Source: Pusillimonas noertemannii (GTDB taxonomy: Bacteria; Pseudomonadota; Gammaproteobacteria; Burkholderiales; Burkholderiaceae_B). From it: a DNA stretch of 64,000 bases. A model generated the notes under the pieces. That model saw only the letters and a list, made by a program, of their open reading frames with translations. It did no database searches and was not told the origin of the DNA. Both the position numbers and the translations under genes were made by a program. Positions 1 through 8,434 of the stretch are shown here, piece after piece; positions within the stretch are counted from its first letter, which is position 1, and each line of letters begins with the position of its first letter. The stretch spans positions 62,001-126,000 of the forward strand of contig NZ_QEKO01000004.1 of NCBI RefSeq assembly GCF_003096595.1, given 5' to 3'.

Positions 1-1040
1 GAGGACGGCTGCCAGCGGGGCGACATGTCCTTGTCGATAAGCAGGGCGCGCACGCCCTCGCGAAAGTTTTCGCCGGCCACGCATTGCAGTATGGCCGTAT
101 ACTCCATCTGGAAAACCTGGGCCAGCGACAGGCCCCGCGCCTTCTTCTGCAACGTGAAACCCAAGCGCGCAGACCCCGGCGAGCCCCGCATGAAAGTCTG
201 TGCCGCACGCGCCAGCCAGGTGTTGGAGGCGTCGTGCCAGCCTGCGATGCCGGCGCAGATGGCCTCGAAGTCGGGCCCGTCGCATTGTTCGGCGATACGT
301 TCGTAGAGTTTCCGCAACGGCGCCGGACAATTCATGTCGGTCGGGGCCAGCGAACGCAGGACACGATCCAGCAAGACAGCGTTTTCGTTTCGGCCGGAAG
401 ACCAGGGCGTACCCTGCAGCGCCCGAACAAGGGCTTGCCAACCGCCCGAGTGCAGAGTGTAGTCGGCCAGGCCCAGATGGCGGCAATCCGCGGCATCGAG
501 CTGGGCGCCGGTAAGGGCCAGGAAGGTGCCTATGCCCGCGGGCAGGCGCTCGAGCATCCAGCTTGCGCCCACATCGGGAAATATGCCGATGGTGATCTCG
601 GGCATGGCGAAGCGGGTGGTTTCCGTGACGACCCGGTGGCTGGCCCCCATCATCAGGCCGACGCCGCCGCCCATGACGATGCCGCTGCCCCAGCACAGCA
701 CGGGCTTGGCATAGCGGTGTATGTGGTAGTCAAGCCGGTATTCGACGGCGAAGAAATCCCGCGCGTATTCATTGCCCCAGGCATCGCCCGGCGTGGCCTC
801 GCGCATCGAGGCATAGAGGCTGTGCAGGTCGCCGCCCGCGCAAAAGGCCTTGCCGCCCTCGCCCCGCAGCACCACCAGCGCCACGGCGTCGTCCTCTTCC
901 CACAGGGTAAGCTGCCGGTCCAGGTCGGCGCACATCTGCAGCGTCAGGCCATTGAGGGTCCGGGGGCGATTCAGGGTCGCCACGGCGATGCGGCGGCCGT
1001 TGCCGGCCTCCAGTGTGTCGAACAAAAGGTCGGTGCTCAT
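1..1040 (-). CDS. Enoyl-CoA hydratase/isomerase family protein, 3-hydroxyisobutyryl-CoA hydrolase type (3' end cut off)
   Basis: Crotonase-fold enzyme whose last residues lie beyond the left edge; about 346 residues are visible. The start is the ATG at 1038-1040, preceded by a GGAGCC ribosome-binding sequence. Visible features are the oxyanion-hole segment FCAGGDL, the glycine-rich GIVMGGGVGL loop, MPEITIGIFPDVG with the Glu and Asp expected of the hydrolase branch, and near the window edge RALLIDKDMSPRW. That last motif is characteristic of the ECH_2/HIBYL-CoA hydrolase subgroup rather than true enoyl-CoA hydratases. The known role of that subgroup is thioester hydrolysis in valine catabolism; the substrate here is inferred from family only. 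It is read in the same direction as rnfH and ratA, after a gap of about 66 nt. Confidence 0.85.
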   Translation of the reverse strand, partial: MSTDLLFDTLEAGNGRRIAVATLNRPRTLNGLTLQMCADLDRQLTLWEEDDAVALVVLRGEGGKAFCAGGDLHSLYASMREATPGDAWGNEYARDFFAVEYRLDYHIHRYAKPVLCWGSGIVMGGGVGLMMGASHRVVTETTRFAMPEITIGIFPDVGASWMLERLPAGIGTFLALTGAQLDAADCRHLGLADYTLHSGGWQALVRALQGTPWSSGRNENAVLLDRVLRSLAPTDMNCPAPLRKLYERIAEQCDGPDFEAICAGIAGWHDASNTWLARAAQTFMRGSPGSARLGFTLQKKARGLSLAQVFQMEYTAILQCVAGENFREGVRALLIDKDMSPRWQPS

Positions 1041-1106
1041 GTTCAGGGGCTCCGGTTTGCTGCGGTCAGGCCGGCCGGCCCCGCGCCGGGCCCGGCTTGC
1101 CGCGGT

Positions 1107-1535
1107 TCATGAATTGCCGGCGTCGCGCACGCGGCGGGGCCGAAACTGCGGCTGCCGCCCCGCCGCCTTGCGATGCTCGGCACGGCGGCGGCGCGATTCC
1201 ATGGGGTCGAAGTCGAGGGGCCGGTAGATTTCGATGCGATCGCCCTCGGCAACCGGCTCTTCAAGATGGCAGCGGCGCCCGAAAATGCCCACCGCCGGCG
1301 CCTCGCTGGGGTAATCGGGAAACGCCTCGGCGAAACCGCTAAGCCGAAATACCGTGCCCACATCGGTACCCTCCGGCACGGCCAGCTTGGTTTGCCATGC
1401 GTTGCCGCACTCGGCATACACGACGCTGACCTGCACCGTGCCATGCGCACCTCTCGCGTGCCGCCCCGCGGCATCCGGCAAGGCTGTCGCCGGAGGAGAC
1501 GCACCAGGGCGGCGCCTGACGGCCTCAATCTCCAT
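1107..1535 (-). CDS. rnfH: RnfH family (UPF0125) ubiquitin-like protein
   Basis: Small beta-grasp protein of the RnfH/UPF0125 family, of unknown biochemical role and often paired with ratA. The core runs from VQVSVVYAECGNAWQ through FPDYPSEAPAVGIFGRRC to the C-terminal signature EGDRIEIYRPLDFDPMESRRRRAEHR. I chose the ATG at 1535, which overlaps the last codons of ratA and gives 142 aa. That leaves about 32 extra N-terminal residues before the conserved core, so an internal GTG at the first core residue (VQVSVVY) is a real alternative closer to the usual length of about 100 aa. The overlap implies translational coupling to ratA. Confidence 0.85.
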   Translation of the reverse strand: MEIEAVRRRPGASPPATALPDAAGRHARGAHGTVQVSVVYAECGNAWQTKLAVPEGTDVGTVFRLSGFAEAFPDYPSEAPAVGIFGRRCHLEEPVAEGDRIEIYRPLDFDPMESRRRRAEHRKAAGRQPQFRPRRVRDAGNS

Positions 1536-1959
1536 AACAGGCCTGTGCGCGCTGCGTGAACGAGTCGATGAAGCTGGTGGCAATGCGGTTGAAGACGGGC
1601 CCCACTACCATCTCGAGCGCCCGGTTTGAAAACGCGTATTCCATGGTGTAAAGCACTTTGCACGCATCGGGAGCCAGTTCCTGGAAGCGCCAGGTACCGG
1701 TCAGGGCCGAAAACGGGCCGTCGACCAGGTGAAAGGTGATTTCTTCGGGATAGCGGTGTTCGTTGCGGGTGGTGAAGGTTTGCTTGATGCCCGCGATGCT
1801 GATGGTAATCGACGCCTGCATGCCGTGTTCATCCCGCTGCTGCACCACCGCGCCGCCACACCAGGGCATGAACTCGGGGTATTTGTCGACGTCGGCGACC
1901 AGATCGAACATCTGCGCCTGGTTGTAGGGTACGAGTACGGAGCGTTGGACTGTATGCAT
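1525..1959 (-). CDS. ratA: RatA family protein (START/coenzyme Q-binding, type II toxin RatA homolog)
   Basis: A 144-residue START-like (polyketide cyclase/COQ10) protein. It opens with MHTVQRSVLVPYNQAQMFDL and contains DVDKYPEFMPWCGG, the hallmark N-terminal stretch of RatA/Coq10 proteins, and ends with the long C-terminal helix FNRIATSFIDSFTQRA. In E. coli RatA was described as inhibiting 70S ribosome association; the eukaryotic relative Coq10 binds ubiquinone, so the physiological role is uncertain. It is transcribed divergently from smpB across a gap of about 60 nt and its 3' end overlaps rnfH by about 11 nt, the arrangement conserved in proteobacteria. Confidence 0.9.
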   Translation of the reverse strand: MHTVQRSVLVPYNQAQMFDLVADVDKYPEFMPWCGGAVVQQRDEHGMQASITISIAGIKQTFTTRNEHRYPEEITFHLVDGPFSALTGTWRFQELAPDACKVLYTMEYAFSNRALEMVVGPVFNRIATSFIDSFTQRAQACYGD

Positions 1960-2020
1960 CGAGTGTCGTTAATGGATAGAATGTATTGATTTTACCTTCT
2001 ACCGCAAGAACCCTTGATTC

Positions 2021-2476
2021 ATGAGCATTGTCGACAACCGCAAGGCAACCCACGATTACTTCATCGAAGACCGCTTCGAAGCGGGCCTCGTGCTCGAGGG
2101 CTGGGAGGTCAAGGCCATACGCGCGGGCCACGTGCAGATCAAGGAAAGCTACATCATCGTGCGCGACGGCGAGATCTTTGTGGTGGGCATGCACATCAGC
2201 CCGCTGCCTACGGCCTCAACCCACATACACCCGAACTCCACCCGCACGCGCAAGCTGCTGCTCAAGGCCGAAGAAATCAAGAAGCTCATCGGCAAGGTAG
2301 AGCAGCGCGGCTACACGCTGGTGCCGCTGAACCTGCATTACAAGAACGGCCGCATCAAGATGGACTTCGGCCTGGGCCGCGGCAAGAAGCTGCACGACAA
2401 GCGCGACACCGCGCGCGACAAAGACTGGGCGCGCGAAAAAGAGCGCCTGATGAAGCACGACCTGCGCAATAAATAG
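2021..2476 (+). CDS. smpB: SsrA-binding protein SmpB
   Basis: SmpB of 151 aa, the usual length. It binds tmRNA (ssrA) and delivers it to stalled ribosomes for trans-translation. Diagnostic segments are [29 protein letters not shown] at the N-terminus, [18 protein letters not shown], the central [12 protein letters not shown], and [20 protein letters not shown], followed by a basic C-terminal tail that mimics the missing tRNA anticodon arm. The ssrA gene itself is not in the window. It starts 61 nt from the divergent ratA start and converges with ogt, whose stop codon is only about 15 nt away, so there is little room for separate terminators. Confidence 0.97.
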   Translation: MSIVDNRKATHDYFIEDRFEAGLVLEGWEVKAIRAGHVQIKESYIIVRDGEIFVVGMHISPLPTASTHIHPNSTRTRKLLLKAEEIKKLIGKVEQRGYTLVPLNLHYKNGRIKMDFGLGRGKKLHDKRDTARDKDWAREKERLMKHDLRNK

Positions 2477-2491
2477 TACGGCCCCGGCAAG

Positions 2492-3172
2492 CTAGCGCCC
2501 GAAGGCAAACCCTTCCAGCTCGAGCAACGCCACCTTGCGCTCCAGCCCGCCCGTATAGCCGGTAAGGGTCCGGTTGCTGCCTATGATGCGATGGCAAGGT
2601 ACGACGATGGCCACCGGATTGCGCCCCACGGCGGTGCCCACCGGACGGCCGTGCCCTGTGGTCAGACCGGCCTGCAGCGCCAGGTCGCCATATGACACCA
2701 CTTCGCCATAGGGCACCTCGCACAGCGCATTCCAGACCTTGATCTGAAACGTCGTGCCCTTCAGTTGCAAGGGAAAGCCGAATCTCTTCCGTTCACCGGC
2801 GAAATATTCCGCCAGCTCTTCCCGCACCCGGGAGAACAGCTCGACCGCGCTGGCGGGCGTTTCCGCCGCCAGCAGCTCCAGGGCCGCGTCCTCATTGCCT
2901 GACGAAATCCGCCCCCGCAAAACGCCTTCGCCGCTCTCTTCGTCCAGCCCCGGAAGCTGGCCCTCGGCCGGCCGCCGTGCCGGGCGCAGGGTGCGCAAGG
3001 GCACGCCGCCCGCCGTGCCCGAGCCTGGCCGGCTCGAATCAGAGCGAACCCCCGGCCCGTCGGCCAGCGGCGGACAATCCTTTTGATCGGTGAAATACAG
3101 CCCCGCAAGCCCCGCACCGTCGCCGCAAAGCAGAATGGGGCCAAAGGGAGAATCGATGCGCGCGCGATACAT
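2492..3172 (-). CDS. ogt: Methylated-DNA--protein-cysteine methyltransferase (Ogt type) with an unusual internal insert
   Basis: Suicide DNA-repair alkyltransferase that removes O6-alkylguanine lesions. The acceptor motif PCHRIIGSN puts the reactive cysteine at residue 193 of the 226-aa form beginning MYRARIDSPFGPILL; an upstream GTG/ATG at 3217 would add 15 residues of poor quality. The C-terminal DNA-binding domain is complete (TTFQIKVWNALCEVPYGEVVSYGDLA, GRNPVAIVVPCHR, TGYTGGLERK). Between the N-terminal RNase H-like segment and the helix beginning RVREELAEYFAGE lies roughly 75 residues rich in Gly, Pro, Arg and Ser where compact Ogt proteins have a short linker. The active-site region gives no hint of inactivation. 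Convergent with smpB. Confidence 0.9.
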   Translation of the reverse strand: MYRARIDSPFGPILLCGDGAGLAGLYFTDQKDCPPLADGPGVRSDSSRPGSGTAGGVPLRTLRPARRPAEGQLPGLDEESGEGVLRGRISSGNEDAALELLAAETPASAVELFSRVREELAEYFAGERKRFGFPLQLKGTTFQIKVWNALCEVPYGEVVSYGDLALQAGLTTGHGRPVGTAVGRNPVAIVVPCHRIIGSNRTLTGYTGGLERKVALLELEGFAFGR

Positions 3173-3240
3173 GGCAGACTGTTCGGTAGACAAGCGTGAA
3201 GGTGGCGCCGCCGCCAATGCGGTTGAGGCAATGGCTGCGG

Positions 3241-4539
3241 CTAATGCAGTTTAACTCTGGGCGCGCTGCGCTTGAGCAGCAGGCGTCCGATCGCCATCAC
3301 GAAGGTACGCCCCGCCCCCAGCACCGCCAGGTGATGCATCAGGTGCAGGCTCATGTACATCATGCGCGCTACCAGGCCCTCGACGAACCAGCTTTTGCCA
3401 GAGAGCACGCCCATCAGGCTGCCCACGCCCCGCGTATGGCCCACCGACACCAGGGAACCGTAGTCCTTGAAGCGGAACGTCGCCTGGGGCGGCTCGCGGC
3501 CCTCGATGCGGTCGCGCAATAGGGGAATGAGGAAGTCGGCCTGCTGGTGGGCCACCTGCGCCCGGGCCGGCAGGAACTCGCCTTCTTTGTCCCAGGGCGC
3601 CTGGGCGCAGTCGCCAATGGCGAAGATATGCGGATCGTCGGTGCGCAGCATGCGGTCGACCACGATCTGGTTGCGGTGGTTCACGTTCAGGCCCAGGCCG
3701 GCCAGGAAGGCGGGCGCCTCGATGCCGGCCGCCCAGACACATATGTCGGAAGGATATTGCCTGCCTTCGGCGTCGGTCAGGCTGTCTTCCTGAACGGAAG
3801 CGACCCGCACCGAAGTCTTGACCTCGATGCCGCGCTCTTGCAGCAGGCGCTGGGCCGCGTCGGACATCTTGGGTGGCAGCGCCGAAAGAATGCGGCCGGC
3901 TCCTTCGAGCAAGGTGATGCGTATGCTGTGGGCCGGATCCAGCCTGTCAAGGCCGTAGTAGCGGATGTTCTTGCTGGCCTCGACCAGTTCGGCCGCCAGC
4001 TCGACGCCCGTGGCGCCTCCGCCCACGATGGCGATATTCAGGGGCCGGGGCGGCTGGGAGCCATTGTTGGCGATGACCAGCTTGCGAAGGAACAGCTTGC
4101 GGAAATGCTCGGCCTGTTCGGTTGAGTCGAGCGCCACCGCGTATTCGCGCGCGCCGGGCGTACCGAAGAAGTTGGAGCGGCTGCCCACCGCCAGCACCAG
4201 CGTGTCGTAGGCGATTTCGCGGGCGGGAAAGAGTTCGTGCTGCTCGTCCATCACGGCATCGAGCCGTATGCTGCGCGCGGCGCGGTCCACGCCCGCAAAA
4301 GCACCATAAATGAAGGTAAAGCCGCTGTCCTTGGCCATCATGGCGTACGACAAGCCTTCGCGGTGGATGTCCAGCGTGCCGGCCGCCACTTCATGCAGCG
4401 AGGGCTTCCAGATATGATCGGGAGAGCTGTCGACCAGGAAGACCTGATCGGGCCCGAAGCGGCGCCCCAGCTTGGCCGCAAGCTCCAGCCCGCCGGCGCC
4501 GCCGCCGACGATCACCACCTTGTGCGCCTGCTTGTCCAT
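3241..4539 (-). CDS. ndh: Type II NADH:quinone oxidoreductase (NDH-2)
   Basis: Membrane-associated, non-proton-pumping NADH dehydrogenase of 432 aa. Two dinucleotide-binding glycine motifs are visible: the FAD site GGGAGG at residues 12-17 and the NADH site GGGATG at 173-178. They are followed by VWAAGIEAPAFL and the second FAD contact HIFAIGDCAQAP. The quinone-binding AQVAHQQADFL stretch and a C-terminal amphipathic, partly hydrophobic region (SLHLMHHLAVLGAGRTFVMAIGRLLL) fit peripheral membrane attachment. It would feed electrons from NADH to ubiquinone. It lies alone between ogt (start about 70 nt away on the same strand) and the accessory ABC locus. Confidence 0.93.
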   Translation of the reverse strand: MDKQAHKVVIVGGGAGGLELAAKLGRRFGPDQVFLVDSSPDHIWKPSLHEVAAGTLDIHREGLSYAMMAKDSGFTFIYGAFAGVDRAARSIRLDAVMDEQHELFPAREIAYDTLVLAVGSRSNFFGTPGAREYAVALDSTEQAEHFRKLFLRKLVIANNGSQPPRPLNIAIVGGGATGVELAAELVEASKNIRYYGLDRLDPAHSIRITLLEGAGRILSALPPKMSDAAQRLLQERGIEVKTSVRVASVQEDSLTDAEGRQYPSDICVWAAGIEAPAFLAGLGLNVNHRNQIVVDRMLRTDDPHIFAIGDCAQAPWDKEGEFLPARAQVAHQQADFLIPLLRDRIEGREPPQATFRFKDYGSLVSVGHTRGVGSLMGVLSGKSWFVEGLVARMMYMSLHLMHHLAVLGAGRTFVMAIGRLLLKRSAPRVKLH

Positions 4540-4684
4540 GCATGCTCCCTTGAATGACCGAACTCATGGGCGGGACGAACCGCATCTGCGGCGGCAAGCG
4601 CCTGCCCGTTCCTTTTTTAACATGAAGCTGCTTGAGTTCGGCCCTTCGGCGCGCATCCGGCGCGCGCGAGCCCGCCGGCTTGAT

Positions 4685-5692
4685 TCACTGGGCGGCGGGC
4701 ATGCGCACGTTCTTGTCGAGGTAGTCGTTGGTGAACATCGTGGCGGGGTCGAAGTCTTTGTCCAGGCCGATCAGGGACTTCACCAGGTCGTAGTCGGCCT
4801 GGACCCGTTCCCCATCGAATGCGCCCAGCGCCACGGTGGTGGTCGTCTGGTCGCGCATCAGGTCTTTGATGCGGCCCCATTGGTCGCGCTGGTTGTCGGG
4901 GCTCAAGCCGCTGACGCTGGCGATCAGGGCTTCCAGGCAGGGTTCGAAATCTTTGACGCAGGCCTGGTAGGCCCGCTGCGTAATGGACGCGAAGGTCTTG
5001 ACCGCCTCGGGCTTGGACGCCAAGTACTCGCTGTTGACGAACAGGGAATTGCCGTACATGTTCAAGCCGGCATCGCGCCAGGCAATGAAACCCAGGTCGT
5101 CGCCGAACTCGCGCACCTTCAGGTCATGCTCGTTGTAGAAGTCGCTGATGATGTCGACCGACTTGCTTTTCAGCGCGCCCACCTTGGCCTGCGGGCTGAG
5201 GTTGACGAAGCGAACCGAAGCCGGATCGATGCCGATCTTCTTGGCGAATGCGGGCCACATCAGCCGCGAGGCATCGCCCGGAGGGTTGCCGATCTTATGG
5301 CTGGGGAATTCTTTGGGGCCTTCTATGCCCGAGGACTTGAGCCAGTAGAAGCCCTGGGGGCTGTTGGCGTAGATGGCCATCACCGCCTTGAGTTCGGCGC
5401 CCTTGCCCACTGCCTGAAGCGCGGTGGGGAAATCGGAAATGCCGAACTGGGCGCCGCCCGACCCCACGCGCTGGGCCGACAATGCCGAACCCTTGCCCGC
5501 CTCGATGTTCAGCTCGATGCCGGCGTCCTTGTACCAGCCTTGCGCTTTGGCATAATAGAGCGGCGCATGGTCGGCTGTCGGCGTCCAGTTAAGCATGAGA
5601 TTGATGGATTCGGCGGCCACAGCCCCCGTACCGCTTGCCAGAAACAACGCAGCGCTTATTGCGGGAAGAACGACAGACAATCGTGTACGCAT
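4685..5692 (-). CDS. ABC transporter periplasmic substrate-binding protein, NMT1/THI5-like
   Basis: Secreted solute receptor of about 335 aa with a Sec signal peptide (MRTRLSVVLPAISAALFLASGTGAVAAES, cleavage probably after AVAA). The mature N-terminus, INLMLNWTPTADHAPLYYAKAQGWYKDAG, is typical of the NMT1/THI5 family, which includes hydroxymethylpyrimidine- and formylaminopyrimidine-binding ThiY as well as taurine and nitrate receptors. The start MRTR is preferred; an in-frame ATG three codons upstream is possible. It is transcribed divergently from the TetR gene, while the matching permease (6564) and ATPase (10355) lie on the other side of that regulator. A pyrimidine-like ligand is inferred only from family resemblance and the RutR-like regulator. 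Confidence 0.88.
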   Translation of the reverse strand: MRTRLSVVLPAISAALFLASGTGAVAAESINLMLNWTPTADHAPLYYAKAQGWYKDAGIELNIEAGKGSALSAQRVGSGGAQFGISDFPTALQAVGKGAELKAVMAIYANSPQGFYWLKSSGIEGPKEFPSHKIGNPPGDASRLMWPAFAKKIGIDPASVRFVNLSPQAKVGALKSKSVDIISDFYNEHDLKVREFGDDLGFIAWRDAGLNMYGNSLFVNSEYLASKPEAVKTFASITQRAYQACVKDFEPCLEALIASVSGLSPDNQRDQWGRIKDLMRDQTTTTVALGAFDGERVQADYDLVKSLIGLDKDFDPATMFTNDYLDKNVRMPAAQ

Positions 5693-5767
5693 AATGCTCA
5701 CTCCCTACGAAAAGTTGAGTGCCAGAGGCGGGCCCAGGCTGATTGCCTGAAGGTATAATTCATACTA

Positions 5768-5783
5768 CCAACTGTTTGGTTGA
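5768..5783. promoter_or_regulatory. Candidate TetR operator, upstream site
   Basis: CCAACTGTTTGGTTGA lies between the divergent binding-protein gene and the TetR gene. It matches 13 of 16 positions of the perfect palindrome at 6488-6503, the right half being identical. The position suits autoregulation and control of the divergent gene. Operator function is inferred. Confidence 0.6.
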
Positions 5784-5813
5784 TAAACAATCAGAGAAAA
5801 CCACGACGTCGCC

Positions 5814-6467
5814 ATGGCCAGTCCCGTTCCTCGCAAATCCTCTTCGTCCCCTGCGCGGCGAGACGCCGCCGCCACCCAGGCCATACTCATCCAGGCCGCC
5901 ATCAGTGAATTCTCACGCAACGGCTTCGCCGGGGCCCGGGTCGATGAAATCGCGCGCACGGCCGGCGTCAACAAGCAATTGGTCTATCACTACTTCAACA
6001 GCAAGCAGGGGCTGTATCTAGTAGCACTCGAATCGGTCTATGCCGAAATCCGCGAAAAGGAAAAACACCTTTCGCTGGAAGCGCTCGAGCCGCTCGAAGC
6101 CATGTCGCAGCTGGTCGCCTTTTCGTTCGACTATCTGGCCGCGCACCCCGAGTTCATCGCACTGCTCAGCGACGAAAACCGCAACCGGGCCAGCCACATC
6201 CTCGAATCCCGCGTGCTGCGCAAAATGCACTCGCCCTTCATCGACATGCTCGATGCCACCCTGAAGCAAGGCGTGGCGCGCGGCGTGTTCCGCGACGACA
6301 TCGACGCGCTCAATCTGTATATCTCCATCGCCGGCATCTCTTACTTCTTTTTCTCGAACAACCACACCCTGTCGGCAATATTCGGGAAATCCCTAGGCTC
6401 ACGGGCGGCGCTGGCTCAAAGGCGCCGCCACGTCATTGATTTCGCCCTGAACGCCCTGCGCCCCTAG
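5814..6467 (+). CDS. TetR/AcrR family regulator, RutR (YcdC)-like
   Basis: A 217-aa repressor-type regulator. The N-terminal helix-turn-helix spans roughly residues 41-62 (ARVDEIARTAGVNKQLVYHYFNSKQGL). The C-terminal half, with LAAHPEFIALLSDENRNRASHI and GISYFFFSNNHTLSAIFG, resembles the YcdC-type ligand domain of RutR, the pyrimidine-responsive regulator. Two copies of a TCAACCA-TT-TGGTTGA-type palindrome flank the gene; they resemble the published RutR consensus TTGACCANNTGGTCAA. It probably represses both the divergent binding-protein gene and the downstream operon. The effector is unknown; a pyrimidine or similar heterocycle is a hypothesis. Confidence 0.88.
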   Translation: MASPVPRKSSSSPARRDAAATQAILIQAAISEFSRNGFAGARVDEIARTAGVNKQLVYHYFNSKQGLYLVALESVYAEIREKEKHLSLEALEPLEAMSQLVAFSFDYLAAHPEFIALLSDENRNRASHILESRVLRKMHSPFIDMLDATLKQGVARGVFRDDIDALNLYISIAGISYFFFSNNHTLSAIFGKSLGSRAALAQRRRHVIDFALNALRP

Positions 6468-6487
6468 CCTCGCGCACCCGAAGTTAA

Positions 6488-6503
6488 TCAACCATTTGGT
6501 TGA
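6488..6503. promoter_or_regulatory. Candidate TetR operator, perfect palindrome before the ABC/catabolic operon
   Basis: TCAACCATTTGGTTGA is a perfect inverted repeat (7-bp arms, 2-bp centre) about 60 bp before the permease start and 20 bp after the TetR stop. A degenerate copy lies at 5768-5783. The layout suits repression of the downstream operon by the adjacent regulator. Confidence 0.65.
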
Positions 6504-6563
6504 CAGCGCGCCTCCGCTGCGCCTATCATTTTTTCAGGTCATCGCCTTGCGAGAAAAATTGAT

Positions 6564-7373
6564 ATGCCCGCAGCCAGCAACGCATCCTCGAAATCCCGCA
6601 GCGTCTCCCCGATAGAGCTTTCGGCGCTTCAGCGCTGGGCGGCCATTGTCGGCGTGCACGTGGCCTGCCTTGTTCTATGGGAAGCCGCCGTCCGCGTCTT
6701 CTCGATCCAATCGTTCATCCTGCCGGCGCCGTCTCAAATCGTCGCGACGCTGTTCAACGAAAACTACCGCTGGGCCTTCAACACCGGCGTCACCGCGCTG
6801 GAAGTCTTCGGCGGCTACGCCTTCGGCCTGGTCCTTGGCATCTTGAGCGCCCTGCTGTTCATCACCAGCCGCAAGCTCATGCTGCTGGCCTTCCCCCTAC
6901 TGGTCACCCTGAACATGATCCCCAAGGTGGCGCTGGGGCCGCTGATCATCGTGTGGTTCAGCTATGGCATCTGGCCGAACATCCTCATCACGTTCAGCCT
7001 TTGCTACTTTCCCATCCTGCTGACCACCATCCGCGGCCTTAACGAAACCGAACCCGACCTGCTGAACCTGGTGCGCGCCCTGAACGGATCGCGCTGGCAG
7101 CTGTTCCGCTACATCCAGCTTCCGGGCTCGCTGCCCTATGTGTTCTCGGGCATGAAGGTCGCCACCATACTGGCCGTCGCCGGCGCGGTGGTGGGCGAAT
7201 TCATCGCGTCCGACAAAGGCCTGGGCTACCTGATGATCCAGGTGCAGGCCTCGCTCGACACCGCCGCCGTTTTCATGGCTGTACTCCTCATCACCGGCCT
7301 TGGCGTACTGCTCTACCTGCTGGTCTTGCTGCTAGAGCGGTTCTTCATCACTCAGGACGCTAGAATCCAATGA
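6564..7373 (+). CDS. ABC transporter permease (NitT/TauT/SsuC type)
   Basis: Inner-membrane permease of 269 aa with about six hydrophobic segments and the cytoplasmic EAA loop that docks the ATPase ([38 protein letters not shown]). It belongs to the BPD_transp_1 family used by taurine, nitrate, sulfonate and thiamine-precursor importers. It is the first gene of the rightward operon following the TetR palindrome at 6488. Its stop codon overlaps the start of the next gene (ATGA at 7370), so the two are translationally coupled. The natural partners are the binding protein at 4685-5692 and the ATPase at 10355-11167. Confidence 0.92.
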   Translation: MPAASNASSKSRSVSPIELSALQRWAAIVGVHVACLVLWEAAVRVFSIQSFILPAPSQIVATLFNENYRWAFNTGVTALEVFGGYAFGLVLGILSALLFITSRKLMLLAFPLLVTLNMIPKVALGPLIIVWFSYGIWPNILITFSLCYFPILLTTIRGLNETEPDLLNLVRALNGSRWQLFRYIQLPGSLPYVFSGMKVATILAVAGAVVGEFIASDKGLGYLMIQVQASLDTAAVFMAVLLITGLGVLLYLLVLLLERFFITQDARIQ

Positions 7374-8434
7374 CACTCTCCACGCACACCGCCTCTGTAC
7401 TGAACGACGTCGCGTTTCCCGAACGCTTCGAAACCGAACAGGCCCTTGACGAGTATCTGGCCCTTCCCTCGCGCGAGCTCATCGACGACCTGGCTCGAAT
7501 CGACGGCGACCTGATGATATTGGGTGTGGGCGGAAAAATGGGCCCCACCATGGCGCGCCTGGCGCGCAACGCCCTGCCGGCGGGCCGCCGCGTCATTGCG
7601 GTCGCGCGCTTCAGCGACCCCGCCGTTCGCAAGATGCTTGAAGACCACGGCGTCGAGACCATTGCCTGCGACCTGCTCGATGCCCAGGCCCTGACCACGC
7701 TGCCCAAGTGCGGAAACATCGTCTTCATGGCCGGCCACAAGTTCGGCGCCGACGCCAACAGTCCCCTGACCTGGACCATGAACGTCCACGTGCCGGCCCT
7801 CGTCGCGCAAACCTTCACCGCCTCGCGCATCGTGGCGTTCTCCACCGCCTGCGTCTACCCCTTCGTACCGGTCAACAGCCAGGGCGCCCACGAGAGCCTC
7901 GCCCCGAATCCCCCCGGCGAATACTCCAACTCCTGCGTTGGGCGCGAACGCCTGTTCGAGTATTTCTCGCAGCAGCATTCGACCCCGGGCCGGCTGTTTC
8001 GCCTGAGCTATGCCATCGACCTGCGCTACGGCGTGCTGTCCGACGTGGCGACCAAGGTCTGGCATGGCGAACCCGTAGACGTCACCATGGGCCACGTCAA
8101 TGTCATCTGGCAAGGCGATGCCAATTCGCAGGCCCTGCGCTGCCTGGCGCACGCCACCACACCCACCTCGCCACTGAACGTCAGCGGTCCTGAAACCATA
8201 TCCATACGCTGGCTGGCCGAAGAATTCGGGCGGCGCTTCGGCAAGCCCCCCGTCATCACGGGCGAAGAAGCCCCCACCGCCTGGATCATGAACACCGGCG
8301 AGGCCGAGCGCCTGTTCGGCTATCCGCGCGTGCCGCTGTCGCGGCAGATCAACTGGGTCGCCGACTGGACCCAGCGAGGCGGCAAGCTGTACGGCAAACC
8401 CACCAAGTTCGAATCCCGCGATGGCAAGTACTGA
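7370..8434 (+). CDS. NAD-dependent epimerase/dehydratase-like protein (extended SDR)
   Basis: A 354-aa Rossmann-fold protein. The dinucleotide-binding segment [18 protein letters not shown] has its glycine motif at about residues 52-58. [38 protein letters not shown] and [25 protein letters not shown] are typical of extended SDR sugar epimerases. The YxxxK catalytic pair is not obvious: at the expected place the sequence reads [10 protein letters not shown], with neither Tyr nor Lys, so catalysis may differ from classical epimerases. The substrate is unknown. It is coupled to the permease upstream (4-nt overlap) and to the GNAT gene downstream (14-nt overlap). Confidence 0.8.
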   Translation: MTLSTHTASVLNDVAFPERFETEQALDEYLALPSRELIDDLARIDGDLMILGVGGKMGPTMARLARNALPAGRRVIAVARFSDPAVRKMLEDHGVETIACDLLDAQALTTLPKCGNIVFMAGHKFGADANSPLTWTMNVHVPALVAQTFTASRIVAFSTACVYPFVPVNSQGAHESLAPNPPGEYSNSCVGRERLFEYFSQQHSTPGRLFRLSYAIDLRYGVLSDVATKVWHGEPVDVTMGHVNVIWQGDANSQALRCLAHATTPTSPLNVSGPETISIRWLAEEFGRRFGKPPVITGEEAPTAWIMNTGEAERLFGYPRVPLSRQINWVADWTQRGGKLYGKPTKFESRDGKY

